64,000 nt of DNA from Rhabdophis nuchalis (taxonomy: Eukaryota; Chordata; Lepidosauria; Squamata; Natricidae): positions 118,484,610 to 118,548,609 of the forward strand of contig CM077647.1 of assembly GCA_039707465.1 (NCBI GenBank). The letters are read 5' to 3'. The notes below the pieces were generated by a model. That model was not told the origin of the DNA, searched no databases, and worked only from the letters and a program-made list of their open reading frames with translations. The position numbers and the translations under genes are program-made. Shown here piece after piece: positions 1 to 10,930 of the stretch. Positions within the stretch are counted from its first letter, which is position 1; each line of letters starts with the position of its first letter.

Positions 1-54
1 AGTCTGGGAGCTGAAGTCCTTCAGACTTAAAGTTGCAAAGGTTGGAGACCCCTG
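1..54. mobile_element. Right end of a hAT-type MITE, cut by window edge
   Basis: The sequence ends TTGGAGACCCCTG, the terminal inverted repeat of the palindromic MITE family at 29100, 36364, 50933 and 54958. It includes the shared interior words CTGAAGTCC and TAAAGTTGCAAAGG. The left half is outside the window. Confidence 0.8.
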
Positions 55-340
55 TATTAAACAGTAATGTGTTAAACAGCTTTAAATGTTGATTTGATGG
101 ATTTTACATTAAAATCTTGCATCTTTTATTATAGCATTTCTTAACATAATATCATGTAGGTGAATTGGGAGAAGCGCTTCCAAAATATTTCCAGGCAAAA
201 TGTATACAGCATATACTGTATCAATGAAAGCACTTGTATAAACAGCAGGTTGGGAAAGAATGGAATATAGTCCTACTTCCTTCAAGGAGAAGAACTCTGC
301 AAAATTGAAGCTTTTGTTTATCAAGTTTATATTCAGCTAT

Positions 341-381
<41 letters not shown>

Positions 382-939
382 ATACACATACACACAAATT
401 CATGAACCCGGACAGTATGCTGTTAATTGGAATTATATCCCACCTTTTGTCTATCTGATAATCAAGATGGTTTACAGGAATCAAAATGATAAATTATCAG
501 AATAAAATAAATTTTGAATTAAGTAAATAAATAATTTTTTAAGAGAAACTTTTTCTACTAAGGATTAAAAGCTTCATGGAAAAGAAAGATTTTCACATTT
601 TTCTAAATTATGGAAGAGTGGGGGCCAAAGAGTTGTAGGTCATGGAAGGGAAGAGGGAGGCCTGCTCCTGTGTACCAGATATGAGTTGCCAGCAGTGGGA
701 CTTTGAAGTATGATACAACAATGCTAAAGCATGTCTAACAAATAACAGTACTTAAACTGGTAAAATAAACAGCAAACTGTTAGCTCAGCTGATAAAAAAA
801 ATATGTTCTATATTTATTCAAAAGTCAAATTAAAATATTGAAAATATTAGAGTTTAAATTTCACCTTTATTATCTGATGTTTAATGGATGCTAGCAGAGT
901 ATTGAAAGCTAAAAAAAATTCTTTTCTAATTGTTATTAT
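55..939. other. AT-rich non-coding stretch
   Basis: I see no gene. It contains a (CA)n microsatellite at 343-379 and short A/T tracts. Confidence 0.7.
343..379. repeat. (CA)n microsatellite
   Basis: A run of CA dinucleotides, continuing imperfectly as CATACACATACACA to about 396. Confidence 0.95.
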
Positions 940-1155
940 CTGCACATAAACTCAGAACTCAGGAAACTGAGTTCTAGTCCCACCTTATGCATAAAAGCTG
1001 GCTGGGTGACTCCAGTGACTCTTTGTCAGCCCCACCTACCTCACAGGATGGTTGTGGGAAAAGTAAGTGGAGGAAGGAGTATTATGTACATTTGTTACCT
1101 TGCATTATTTGTAACAAATAATAAAGGTGGGATTTTAAAAATGTAATAAATGGCA
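940..1155 (+). mobile_element. Sauria-type tRNA-derived SINE
   Basis: It has GAGTTCTAGTCCCACC (a B-box-like segment), CTGGGTGACTCC, CACAGGATGGTTGTGGG, GGAAGGAGTATTATG and a 3' end ATAATAAAGGTGGGATTTTA. The order and wording match the copies at 58920-59127 and 4310-4490 (minus). The tRNA head is incomplete. Confidence 0.8.
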
Positions 1156-1230
1156 ATGATAATCAGAGGAATCCCAGAGTGAACTCTGCAATGGCAAACT
1201 TTATGGACAAGTTTTGTGTTTAATGGATAT

Positions 1231-1400
1231 GGATATTCTCAGTCATCCAGGCCAGGGTTGTCCCAATGGTGCTTTTTCAAGAGACAGCTGGATTTTCTGG
1301 TTTTTCTTTGAAGGCGTTTCACTTCTCATCCAAGAAACTTCCTCAGCTCAGAGTTAAAACTGCTTGGAATCCAGTTGTCTCTTGAAAAAGCACCTTGGGG
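1231..1400. mobile_element. Fold-back MITE
   Basis: TGGTGCTTTTTCAAGAGACA on the left is mirrored by TGTCTCTTGAAAAAGCACC on the right. The interior carries CACTTCTCATCCAAGAAACT, shared with 20030-20200 and 62540-62740. The family is not named here. Confidence 0.7.
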
Positions 1401-1597
1401 AGAAGTTTTGTGTTATTTCAGGATGGCTCTTTAAAGTTGCAATAATAATAAGACCAGCAGATTTCAAATTTTCATTTGTTCTATAATGTAGTTATATTGA
1501 GATTTGAGATGGGTACCATTCCCTTGAGTCTATTGATATAGACATATTCATGCTAAACAATACACTAAGCTAAAAAGAAGGTTGGCAGTATGTGATT

Positions 1598-1842
1598 CAG
1601 AGGTGATATTAAGCAGGTTCTGACCAGTTCTGGAGAACCGGTAGCGGAAATTTTGAGTAGTTCGGAGAACCAAACTAGTGACTGGTCCCGCCCCCATCTA
1701 TTCTCTGCCTCCTGAGCCCCAGCTGATCAGGAGGAATTGGAGATTTTGCAGTATCCTTCCCCTGCCACATTCACCAAACCATACCACACCACCAAGCCAC
1801 AGCCACAGAACCGGTAGTAAAAATTTTTGAATCCCACCACTG
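1598..1842. mobile_element. hAT-type MITE with perfect 8-bp target duplication
   Basis: The ends are CAGAGGTGATATT and AATCCCACCACTG. The flanks ATGTGATT at 1590-1597 and 1843-1850 are identical 8-mers, as expected for hAT transposition. Related copies are at 48727-49005 and 62243-62457. The interior has ACCGGTAGCGGAAATTTTGA. It has no coding capacity. Confidence 0.88.
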
Positions 1843-1850
1843 ATGTGATT

Positions 1851-2400
1851 CTCTAGAAACCAATGTAGCAGCCTGTGGGAACTAGGTCATTATGTAAATC
1901 ATAATGAGGTTTACTTATTTGATCAGAATACCTTACATAATTATGGAATTGTGTTTTAGTAACCATTATTTAGCATGCTGAATGAACTCAGGCAGGGTCT
2001 TCGTGTTACCATCTTGCTGTATTATGTGGGATAGTTCTGGAGAAAATTGGATTTAAGGAAGATATACTTAATGGCATAGATGCAGAAATGTGTTGAATGG
2101 AGCCCGCAGGAATCTTGTGTTAAATGCTGAGGATGATTGGAGATCTTGTTAAAAAAATTAGCTTGATAAACTTTAATGTGTGACCATAAATGGAGACAAG
2201 CTAATGCAATGAGAAGCACTGAGGAGAGATCAGCTGACAGTGACCTAGTTGTGATAAGGCAGGCAGTGTAAGAATAAGTTGTGTAAATTGAATTCCACAT
2301 AAGGGAGACTGGGAAGAAGAGCATTTAAGGAAGACTTGAAGGAGGATAGTTTTTGCTTTTTTACCTGGTGGAATTTTATGTCTCTCAACAAATTGCTTCC
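1851..2400. other. Non-coding, unremarkable
   Basis: I see no gene or clear repeat. The minus-strand open frames here lack family similarity. Confidence 0.6.
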
Positions 2401-2408
2401 AGATAGAG

Positions 2409-3433
2409 CAGGGGTCCTCAAACTTTTTAAACATGGTCCCTCAGACTGTTGGGGGGGGGGGTCAGACCAGCTGGGTAGGCGTGGCTAGGTTATCATGTGA
2501 CTGGGTGCGCATGGCTAGGTCATCATGTGACTGGGTGGGCACGGCCAATTTAACCAACACTCTCTCCAGGGCTTGTGCCAGGGTGGCTAGCCCCATCATG
2601 CCAGTGGCGCTGAAGATGGCGATTTAATTGCAGGCTGTGACAGCTGGGCCTCCAGCTTCCCTTCATGCTATTGCCATTGCCTTGTCACTGCTCCAACCCA
2701 GGGCCAAAGCAAGCCCTTTCGCCTGGAGCTCAGTCTGGGGATGTAAGGGCCAGTGGAAGGCAGCGTTTCGCCACTTTTCTTCCCCCTGGCGGAAAGAGCG
2801 TCTAGGAGCCACAGCCAAGGCCAGTTGTTCGGGGTTGCAGCAGCATGAGCAACTGAAGCCTGTCTCCTTCGCCGGCGCATATGCCTCCCCTGGCAAGCCA
2901 GGATACAGTCTGAGCCTCCTTGGTTGGAGCGCCTCCCTGGGTATTGCTGCCTGGCCCATGTATTTTGGAAAAACAGTATACTGTGGAAAGGGGAAGGGGA
3001 GAAGAGGCCAGTCAGCAGATAAAAGCTGCGAGGCTCTGCTATAGTTCTTTCAGGCAAGCTGTCCCTGTGCAGCTCTCCGGTGTCTGTCCAAACTGGCTCA
3101 GAAATGGCACGTCATCTTGCACCCGTTCTTGACCTCCTCCCGCCTGGCCGCCAGCTTCTTGACGTGAGCAGAGGCTGCTGGTTGAAGCATGGGGAACAGT
3201 AGTGCTGAGCTCCCGACGCTGTGAGTGCCAAGACATAGCTAGAATTGGAAGAAAAGACTGCCAGAGCAATGCCCAGCAGCTTGGAGAAGAAGGTGCGAGT
3301 GAGGAGGTAGCTCCTCTTGCCTTACTCCAATCGGCGGGGCAATGAGGTCGGGGTAGCATCATGGCCCAGCAAGGGCTAGATCAGTTGCTTCGGTGGGTGG
3401 TATCCGGCCCGCGGTCAGTAGTTTGAAGACCTG
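2409..3433. mobile_element. Non-autonomous hAT transposon, about 1.0 kb, GC-rich interior
   Basis: The terminal inverted repeats are CAGGGGTCCTCAAACT and AGTTTGAAGACCTG. The flanks AGATAGAG at 2401-2408 and 3434-3441 are identical 8-bp target duplications. The interior (about 2600-3350) is much more GC-rich than its surroundings, with a poly-G run at 2451-2460 and several short open frames on both strands. None of these looks like a transposase or a known protein. Confidence 0.85.
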
Positions 3434-3498
3434 AGATAGAGGAATAAGATGCCTATTTTTATGAATGGCAGCACCTTTCTGCATCCATCCCCCTACTC

Positions 3499-3633
3499 CA
3501 GTGATTATCAATCTCATCAACTTTAAATTGGGTGGACTTTCAGCTCCCATAATTCTCCAGCCAGTATGTGCAAATCCATGGAAGGGAAATTGGAGTTTAC
3601 TCATCTTAAAGTTGCTGAGGTTGAGAAACACCG
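3499..3633. mobile_element. Palindromic hAT-type MITE
   Basis: The ends are CAGTGATTATCAATCTC and GAGGTTGAGAAACACCG. The 8-bp flanks CCCTACTC (3491-3498) and CTCTACTC (3634-3641) differ at one base. The interior GGACTTTCAGCTCCCATAAT and CTCCAGCCAG match the family at 21639. Confidence 0.8.
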
Positions 3634-3641
3634 CTCTACTC

Positions 3642-4309
3642 ACTAAGGTGGGATGGAGCAACATTTAAATCAGGCTGTACATTTCCCATAGTCAGAGAAC
3701 AACATGATTGTGAGCTAAGTGGTTGCAACATGGAGGACAGATGGAAAGTCTTCTCCAAATTGGTAAATAAATGGTCAGTTATAGAGGGCAAGAAGAAAAA
3801 TTAGGTGTAACAAGAAGGGATGGAACATTGTTTATATTTGTAGAGGTATTTTTGGATTATAGCTTCTTCAAGTTATTTGCAGTTCTTATGAACTTGGCCT
3901 AAGGGATTCATTCTAGTCCCTTGGATGAACTACTTCCAAGTTGAGGTTTCAGCAACGTTTTTACATTTGCCACCTTGTATTAGGGAATCTTCTACTCCTG
4001 CTATTTAATATGTCCTTTGTAAAAGGGAAGGAGAGAAATATTAATTTACATCCAAATTACATCACATTGAAAAAACCCTAGGATGAAGCTTCCTCCTTAT
4101 ATTGCAAGGGCTTTGTCAAGGCTAAAAGTAGGAATGCACAACTTGGGTTCTCATTCAATGATTTTCTTTTTTTAAAAATTCTATATACCTACATGCCATT
4201 GTCTTAAAAGTAAAGTATTTTCCATTGGAACTTTTTTTTTAGAATTTTATTCTAAAAACCTTTATTATTGTTGTCATCTCAAGGTGGCAAATATGTCTAA
4301 TAGTCCTTC
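3642..4309. other. Non-coding, no feature recognised
   Basis: AT-rich unique-looking sequence with no supported gene. Confidence 0.6.
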
Positions 4310-4490
4310 CTCCTTCTATTCTCCCCCCCCCCCCCCCACAAGAACAACCCTGGGAAATGACTTCAGCTGAGAGAGAATGAGTAGCCCAAAATCATCCAAT
4401 CGGTTTTCATGCCTAATGCAGGACTAGAACTCAGAGTCTTCTGGTTTCTAACTGGCGCCTATACCAAAGTGCTTGATGGCTTATAACAAT
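4310..4490 (-). mobile_element. Sauria-type SINE, minus orientation
   Basis: The reverse strand reads GAGTTCTAGTCCTGCATTAG, ATTTTGGGC, and CCCAGGGTTGTTCTTGTGGG, the same order as the SINE at 940. A poly-C run (4323-4337) marks its 3' side. The 3' tail is missing. Confidence 0.75.
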
Positions 4491-4825
4491 GTTATGCAAT
4501 TTCTTGGCCTCTGTAAGGAACTGGTTTGTCATTGCCTTTTTCTGGGATGCTTATACATTCTGACTTTAACCTTCTGCCTCCATCTTACATCCAACAATAA
4601 ACCAGGGCTAAACTCTTATTGAATTTCAAGCTTAGTCAAGCCTTGTCAAATGTAGCTCCTTACTCCACTGTTAGAAAGAACGGCAAAGTTATAACCTGTA
4701 GTGTTCACTCTATGCACAAGAGAATTTGTGTGCAGATTTCCTAATAGAATGAGTGCAAAATGTGAAGCCTAGGGTTTTGCAAACCTACTTGCCAAATGTG
4801 TTCTTGTTGTGTCTTGAGTTTGAGT
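4491..4825. other. Non-coding, nothing recognised
   Basis: No gene or repeat supported. Confidence 0.55.
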
Positions 4826-4935
4826 TTATTGGTTTTTTATACCGCCCTACCTCCGAAGGACTCAGGGCGGTGTACAGCCAGAATAAAAACAAATATATAA
4901 AAGTTTTTAAAAGACATATTAAACTTTGGCCTAAA
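4826..4935 (-). mobile_element. L2-clade LINE 3'-end fragment
   Basis: It carries the 3' stem-loop of the LINE at 10931-10964: arms ACCGCCCT (4841-4848) and AGGGCGGT (4864-4871) pair perfectly. The loop contains GGACTCAGGG, the reverse complement of the GAGTCC core of the family. Confidence 0.78.
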
Positions 4936-6079
4936 AGTGGGGGGAAAAACTTCTCCTGATGTGCTGCACAAAATCTGGAAGTTTGAACAAATGGAAGTTT
5001 TGCACCCTTCTCTTACATGACTTGAAATCATTAGAAAGAGGGGATATTAAAGGATTATATTCTGTAATGTGTAGCCATGGTGACATGGAATACTCCCTAC
5101 CTAAACTAGAGACAATGAATGAAATTGTGCATTTGCGTCCTGCACACTGCAATGCAAATAATGTGTTGCACATTGTATGTGCATTTTCAAATACTCCTCT
5201 TTTCCACAAGTCTTCTATTAAAGAGTTTTTTTCTTTAATATAAAAAAAAAACAATTATACAATGGCTATGCTTGACTCTAAGAAAGTTTAGTAGCCTAAT
5301 TTGCAATTCTGCAAATAGAAGCAGTGGCTTGTCAGACTTATAGATTTGTGAGAAGCTTGTTGAATATAGAAACATACAAAACTCAAAATCTTTCTAGTCC
5401 AGGGTTTCTCAAATTTAGATAAATTATCCAAGATTGTGCAAGAATAGTTATTTTGTGGCTACTAAAGACATACAAGTCCATTACTCAATCAAAACAGGAG
5501 CATTTAAATTGACTTTACATGTTTTAACTTCATTGGGTAAAAAGGAGTTTCTGACATAGGGTTTGGGGTTATAGAGGAAAAAATTTGAGAAGCTGCTATT
5601 CCTTTGTTTCCAAATATAAAACATTTTGAATGCAAAACATTTAAAGCTGATCTGAACAGATCACTTAAACTTGACACTTGACCATTAGAAGATCTGAACA
5701 CTTTTGGTATGGTCAGAAGCCATTAAAGCCCTATAGTAAAGGTCAGACCAATATGTATTGCTCAGATTACAACTGGTTTGAAAGTGAAACTTTTTGTGCA
5801 CTGCTACTGCGACAAAGCCTTTGAGCAGAATTTAAAGGCAAAACACAGTTCTGGATAAACACAAAGAAACATAGAAACTCTCTCAGTACAATTTTGTTAC
5901 TCTTTACATAAGTAAAACCCTTTTGTCTAGGTACTAAATAGTATCTGATAACGACAGGCAAAGACTTGCATGAATGAAAATCATCCAGTTCTTTTGTTTA
6001 AAACAATAAATCAAACTTTCCTAAAGAATCTTTATTTACAAGGAGCAGTTGAGGTTTCTTATAGAAATTTGTAGCCGAA
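4936..6079. other. Non-coding, nothing recognised
   Basis: AT-rich sequence. Overlapping short frames on both strands have no family match. Confidence 0.55.
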
Positions 6080-6179
6080 AGATTGGACAATGCGCGAAAA
6101 TGGCGTTCTTGCCTTGAACGCGGCAAGGCACAGGGGTCTTATGGCCCAGAAGGGATGTTTCCAGCCCTCCACGGACATC

Positions 6180-6775
6180 TAGGAGGGCTGGCCCTGCAAG
6201 CCGGTCACTCGCAGGTTTAGCAGGTGCGCTTGTTCGCGGCCGGGGGGCGACGGGGGCGACGGGCGAGCGAGGAGCAGCGGAGACGCCCGGAGCGGCCCAG
6301 AGCGGCCTGGCGCGGCTCAGGCGCGGCCTAGTCCCGGCCCTCCACAACATCTTGGAGGGCCGGCCCTGCAAGCCGGCCGCTCGCCGGCACGACGGAGCGC
6401 TTTGGAGCGCGACGGGGAGGCGACGGAGGCCCTGCAAGCCGGCCGCTCGCCGGCATGATGGAGCGCTTTGGCCGCGACAGGGGGCGACGGAGGCGACGGG
6501 CGAGCATGGGAGTAGTGGAGACGCCCGGAGCGGCCCGAAGCTGCCCTACCGCGGCCCCGGTGCGGCTTGGTCCCGGCTGGAGAGGAGGTAGGCTGGGTAG
6601 CCAGGCGGCCTGGGCGAAGATCAGAGGAGCGCCCTGTCTGTGCGGTGGGGGCGACGGGCAAGCGAGCGAGCGAGCGAGCAAGGGAGCAGCGACAAGACGC
6701 CCGGAGCGGCCCGCGGCCCGGCCACGTCTCGGCGCCGGCTGGAGAGGAGGTAGGCCGGGTGCCGGAATAAAAACG
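6180..6775 (+). promoter_or_regulatory. CpG-dense tandem monomers in LINE 5' region (putative internal promoter)
   Basis: The word AGACGCCCGGAGCGGCCC, or a near variant, recurs at about 6281, 6520 and 6695. CCCTGCAAGCCGG recurs at about 6191, 6366 and 6431. CGGCTGGAGAGGAGGTAGG recurs at about 6575 and 6738. The spacing is irregular (roughly 65-240 bp), as in partly nested monomers. Upstream, GCGAAAATGGCG (about 6095) resembles a YY1 site. A promoter role is inferred by analogy with LINEs that have repeated 5' UTR monomers. Confidence 0.55.
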
Positions 6776-7522
6776 AGAGGGCCGAGTTGGAGGCCGCGAA
6801 AGGCGGGAGGACCGAGTCGAGGCCGCAGACCACCAGGCCGAACATCGGGCCAAACATCAGGCAACGTGGGAGTTCGGAGCAGCCCCGATGGCCCGGGCGC
6901 GGCCCTTGTGTTAACTGGAGGTGGCCGAGTAGTGGAGGCAGGCCGGGCGCCCAGGGTGAAGACGGAGGAGGCTGGGCCGGGTGGGATGCGACCATCTGGC
7001 CGCGCGGGGATAACAGCGGCCCGCACGGCCCCCCTACCCGACCCATGTGGCCCCTATTGTGGAGGACCATGGAGAGATGGACGGTATAGAGGAACGGTCG
7101 TTACAACCGAACTGAGAGCTAATGGCTGGAAAAGCCCCACATAGCATTACAACTAGCCATGTGGCCTGTACTTTGATCCAACGGGAGAGGGGAGAGACAA
7201 TCTGTGGATACAGCCTATGGACAGAGACAGTGACTTTGCGGAGACTTAGACCATTTTCTCCGATTGGATGGGCTGATGTCCACAGATTTAATTTGATCCA
7301 TCTGCTACCACCCCCTCCCTCTACCCGAACTGCCCACCGCTTTTGTATTTTGTACTTGTCCCTTTAATTAATTAATTGTCGATTTTACCATCTTTACCAT
7401 CTTTTACCATTTTTACCATCTATTGTATAATGGGCCCTTATGCTCACTGTTTCAACTATGGACTTGCAGTGTATCATCTTTGGGGATTCTCCCCCCCCCT
7501 TTTTTAGTGCCAATGCCGTCTA

Positions 7523-10500
7523 ATGTTATCTTATTCAAGGTCAGTTCTCCTTCGCCTGCGGGAGTCTACCCTCTCGCAGGCTTGGCCCCCTAGTTTATCA
7601 CGGGCCCACCTCGAGGATGGACTTATTGCTCCTGAGAGGTGGGCGAAGCGCAAACTCGGGGGGTTTTTATTTAACTTGCTAATTCGGATTTTAGGGGGTT
7701 CCAGGGAGGAGGGTAGGGATAGTCAAGTGGGTAGACAGATGGAGATGGAAACAGCAATTAGTAGTAAGGGCCAGGATAGCAGTCGACGGCGGGAAGCGGA
7801 AGGCGAAAGGCAGGGGGATACTCGAGTCGTTCCTCAGGAGGGCATACCAATTCAGAGGGTCGTGGGGAGGGGCAGGACCGAGGGGAGACAATTTTTATCC
7901 TCCCGGTTGGTGGCACGCAGCCGTTGGTTAAAAACGGTCGGGTGCCACAACCCTCGCAGGCTAGGTGGCCAGGGAATACAGAGCCAGGGTCTGCGGCTGA
8001 TGTTTTGCAACGCCAGGTCCGTTGTCAACAAAGCCCCCCTCATTAGTGACCTTGTGTCAGAGGGGGAGCCGGACCTGGTAGGAATTGCGGAGACCTGGTT
8101 GGGCCACGAGGGAGGTCATCCCCTCGTTGAAATGTGCCCACCAGGCTACCGCGCATTTCATCAGCCGCGGGCCCTAGGCAGGGGTGGTGGGGTAGCGGTC
8201 ATTATCAAGGAAGGCCTGGAGCCGAGAGAGACCATTGTGCCGCAGACCTCCGGCTGTGAGTCCCTTTGCATGAAGTGGGGCCTAGGGAGGCAGTTGGGCT
8301 TGCTGGTTGTATACCTGGCTCCCCGCTATGTAGCAGCAGCCCTGCCCGAGCTCCTGGAGGTGATCGCCACGGTGGCAGTGGAGACCCCCAGACTTATAGT
8401 TATGGGGGACTTTAATCTGCCATCGTTGGGCGAATCATCCGCGGTAGCTCGGGAGTTCATGGCTTCCATGACGGCCATGGACCTGACCCAAGTAATTCAA
8501 GGCCCCACTCATGAGGGTGGACATACGCCGGACCTCATCTTCGTCTCGGGCCAATGGAAGAGTGATCTGGGTACAGGGGACATAGACATCATACCCTTGT
8601 CATGGTCAGACCACTCACTTCTCCGACTCGACTTTCCGACCGCTGCTCCCCTCCGCGGGGAGGCGGAACCAGAGTTACCAATCTGGTACCGCCCCAGGCG
8701 CTTGATGGACCCGGATGGGTTCCAGACAGCGCTTGGGCCATTTCCTGTATCCCTGACCCGCGCCCCGATGGAGGACCTCACGGCCGCATGGAATAGTGCG
8801 GCCGTGGGAGCCTTGGATCGGGTCGCGCCCTTGCGGCCTCTCTCGCGGCGGCGAACCACCCTGGCTCCTTGGTTTACTGAGGGGCTGCGGGTGATGAAAC
8901 GCCGCAAGAGATGCCTAGAGAGAAGATGGAGGGCTAGCCGCTCTGAATCTGACCGGACACAGGTGAGAGCCCATTTACGGACTTACATTGTGGCGCTGAG
9001 GGTGGCCAAACGTCATCATTGCGCCACCCTCATAGCATCCGCAGAAAACCGCCCTGCCGCCCTGTTTAGGGTGACCCGTTCCCTCCTTCAACAGAGGGAG
9101 CGGGAAGCCCCGTTACAGGGTAGGGCAGAGGAATTTGTGATTTTTCTGCAGGAGAAAACCGCCCAGATACAGAGTGAGCTAGCCACCATTCATGGCCCAG
9201 TGGGATGCCACGAGGGAGATCTTGTTTGGGAGGAGTTTGACCCCGTTACTTCCGAGGATATGGACAGGTTACGTGGGCGACTGCGAGCCACCACATGTTC
9301 ATTGGACCCGTGCCCCTCCTGGCTTGTACTGGCATCCTGGGAGGTGACACGAGGCTGGCTCCAAGAGGTTATCAACGCATCCTTGAGTGAGGGTTCCTTG
9401 CCTGCCTCCCTAAAAGAGGCTATGGTGAGGCCCCTCCTCAAGAAGCCCTCTTTGGACCCAGCTCTTTTGAACAACTACCGTCCAGTCTCCAACCTTCCCT
9501 TCTTGGCGAAGGTTGTTGAGAGTGTGGTGGCACAACAGTTTCCCCGTCACCTGGAGGAAGTTGACTATCTAGATCCGCGCCAGTCCGGCTTTCGGCCCGG
9601 GCATAGCACCGAGACGGCATTGGTCGCGTTGGTAGATGATCTCTGGAGGGCCAGAGATGGGGGATGTTCTTCCATCCTGGTCCTATTAGACCTCTCAGCG
9701 GCTTTCGATACCATCGACCATGGTATCTTATTGCATCGGCTGGGGGGGTTGGGGGTGGGAGGCACCGTGTTGCGGTGGTTCTCCTCCTACCTCTCTGGCC
9801 GATCGCAATTTGTGCGTGCAGGAGAGCAGAGGTCGACCCCGAGACCACTCACATGTGGAGTGCCTCAGGGGTCGGTCCTCTCGCCTCTCCTGTTTAACGC
9901 ATATATGAAGCCGCTGGGTGAGATCATCCGTGGTTTTGGGGTAGAGTACCACCTGTACGGTGACGACACCCAGCTGTACATATCTACCCCAAACCACCCC
10001 AACGATGCCGTAGCGGTGATGTGCCAGTGCCTGGAAGCCGTGCGGATCTGGATGGGAAGTAACGGACTTAGGCTCAACCCGACCAAGACCGAGTGGCTGT
10101 GGTTTCCGGCTGCCCGATTCAACCAGCTTTCTCCAACGCTGGCCATAGGGGGCGAACATCTTGCCCCTGTGGATGGGGCGCGCAATTTGGGTGTCCTCCT
10201 GGATACCCGGCTGTCTATGGAAGAGCAAGTGACAGCCGTGGCCAGGAGGGCGTTTTACCAGGTTTGCCTGGTTCGCCAATTGCGCCCCCTATTGGATCGG
10301 GACGCCCTTCGCACAGTCACTCATGCCCTCGTGACATCCCGACTGGACTATTGTAACTCTCTCTACATGGGGCTCCCCTTGAGGTGCACCCGGAGGCTTC
10401 AGTTAGTTCAGAATGCAGCCGCGCGAGCAATTATGGGCACCTCTAGGTTTGCCCATGTAACACCGCTCTTGCGCGAGCTGCACTGGCTACCTGTCGTCTT

Positions 10501-10804
10501 CCGGGTGCGCTTCAAGGTGTTAGTCATCATCTTCAAAGCGCTCCATGGCTCGGGACCTAGCTATCTGCGAGATCGGATCCTGCCCCACACATCCTCACGA
10601 CCGATTCGCTCCCACAGAGAGGGGCTTCTCCGGGTGCCGTCCACTAGACTTTGTCAGCGGGCGACGCCCAGGGGAAGGGCGCTCTCTGTGGCGGGCCCGG
10701 CCCTCTGGAACGACCTTCCCCCTGATATTAGAACGACCACCGACCTCCGCTCCTTCCGTGTAAAATTGAAGACCCACCTCTTTCGACTGGCCGGCCTTGA
10801 ATAG
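7523..10804 (+). CDS. LINE ORF2-type polyprotein: apurinic endonuclease and reverse transcriptase
   Basis: The frame is 1093 codons with no interruption. Residues about 157-371 form an exonuclease-endonuclease-phosphatase domain: CNARS (Asn163), ETWL (Glu190), GDFN (Asp296, Asn298) and SDH (Asp363, His364). Residues about 620-870 form the reverse transcriptase: NNYRPVSNLPF, QSGFRPGHSTETA, LLDLSAAFD (Asp723), GVPQGSVLSPLLF and the catalytic YGDD at 812-815. The C-terminal part (SRLDYCNSLYMGLP, LHWLPV, GPALWNDLPP) is typical of the L2 clade. It nicks target DNA and primes cDNA synthesis there. The Gly in YGDD is unusual, since the relative at 13497-14381 has YADD. The start is the first ATG of the frame; an earlier non-ATG start cannot be excluded. 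Confidence 0.93.
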   Translation: MLSYSRSVLLRLRESTLSQAWPPSLSRAHLEDGLIAPERWAKRKLGGFLFNLLIRILGGSREEGRDSQVGRQMEMETAISSKGQDSSRRREAEGERQGDTRVVPQEGIPIQRVVGRGRTEGRQFLSSRLVARSRWLKTVGCHNPRRLGGQGIQSQGLRLMFCNARSVVNKAPLISDLVSEGEPDLVGIAETWLGHEGGHPLVEMCPPGYRAFHQPRALGRGGGVAVIIKEGLEPRETIVPQTSGCESLCMKWGLGRQLGLLVVYLAPRYVAAALPELLEVIATVAVETPRLIVMGDFNLPSLGESSAVAREFMASMTAMDLTQVIQGPTHEGGHTPDLIFVSGQWKSDLGTGDIDIIPLSWSDHSLLRLDFPTAAPLRGEAEPELPIWYRPRRLMDPDGFQTALGPFPVSLTRAPMEDLTAAWNSAAVGALDRVAPLRPLSRRRTTLAPWFTEGLRVMKRRKRCLERRWRASRSESDRTQVRAHLRTYIVALRVAKRHHCATLIASAENRPAALFRVTRSLLQQREREAPLQGRAEEFVIFLQEKTAQIQSELATIHGPVGCHEGDLVWEEFDPVTSEDMDRLRGRLRATTCSLDPCPSWLVLASWEVTRGWLQEVINASLSEGSLPASLKEAMVRPLLKKPSLDPALLNNYRPVSNLPFLAKVVESVVAQQFPRHLEEVDYLDPRQSGFRPGHSTETALVALVDDLWRARDGGCSSILVLLDLSAAFDTIDHGILLHRLGGLGVGGTVLRWFSSYLSGRSQFVRAGEQRSTPRPLTCGVPQGSVLSPLLFNAYMKPLGEIIRGFGVEYHLYGDDTQLYISTPNHPNDAVAVMCQCLEAVRIWMGSNGLRLNPTKTEWLWFPAARFNQLSPTLAIGGEHLAPVDGARNLGVLLDTRLSMEEQVTAVARRAFYQVCLVRQLRPLLDRDALRTVTHALVTSRLDYCNSLYMGLPLRCTRRLQLVQNAAARAIMGTSRFAHVTPLLRELHWLPVVFRVRFKVLVIIFKALHGSGPSYLRDRILPHTSSRPIRSHREGLLRVPSTRLCQRATPRGRALSVAGPALWNDLPPDIRTTTDLRSFRVKLKTHLFRLAGLE

Positions 10805-10930
10805 TTCTCTCTGTCTTTTAACGATAAATTTTAATGGGTTTTTTTTAATTGTATTTTAGCACGGGTAATTTATTTAATTCTATTTTAGTAATGTTTGTAT
10901 TATCGTATATTGTTTTAATTATGCCTGTGC

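Noticed and set aside
343..396. Short regularly spaced repeats considered as a CRISPR-like array (also 56180-56262 and 62993-63053)
   Set aside because: These are simple microsatellites without spacers, in eukaryotic DNA.
2628..3057. 138-codon plus-strand and 129-codon minus-strand frames in the hAT element
   Set aside because: Open on both strands because of GC content. No transposase or other domain is seen.
6328..7144. Long open frames on both strands (229 codons +, 232 codons -) in the GC-rich LINE 5' region, possible LINE ORF1
   Set aside because: They are Arg/Pro/Gly/Ala-rich translations of CpG repeats, open on both strands, with no esterase, zinc-finger or coiled-coil pattern. They are best treated as 5' UTR.
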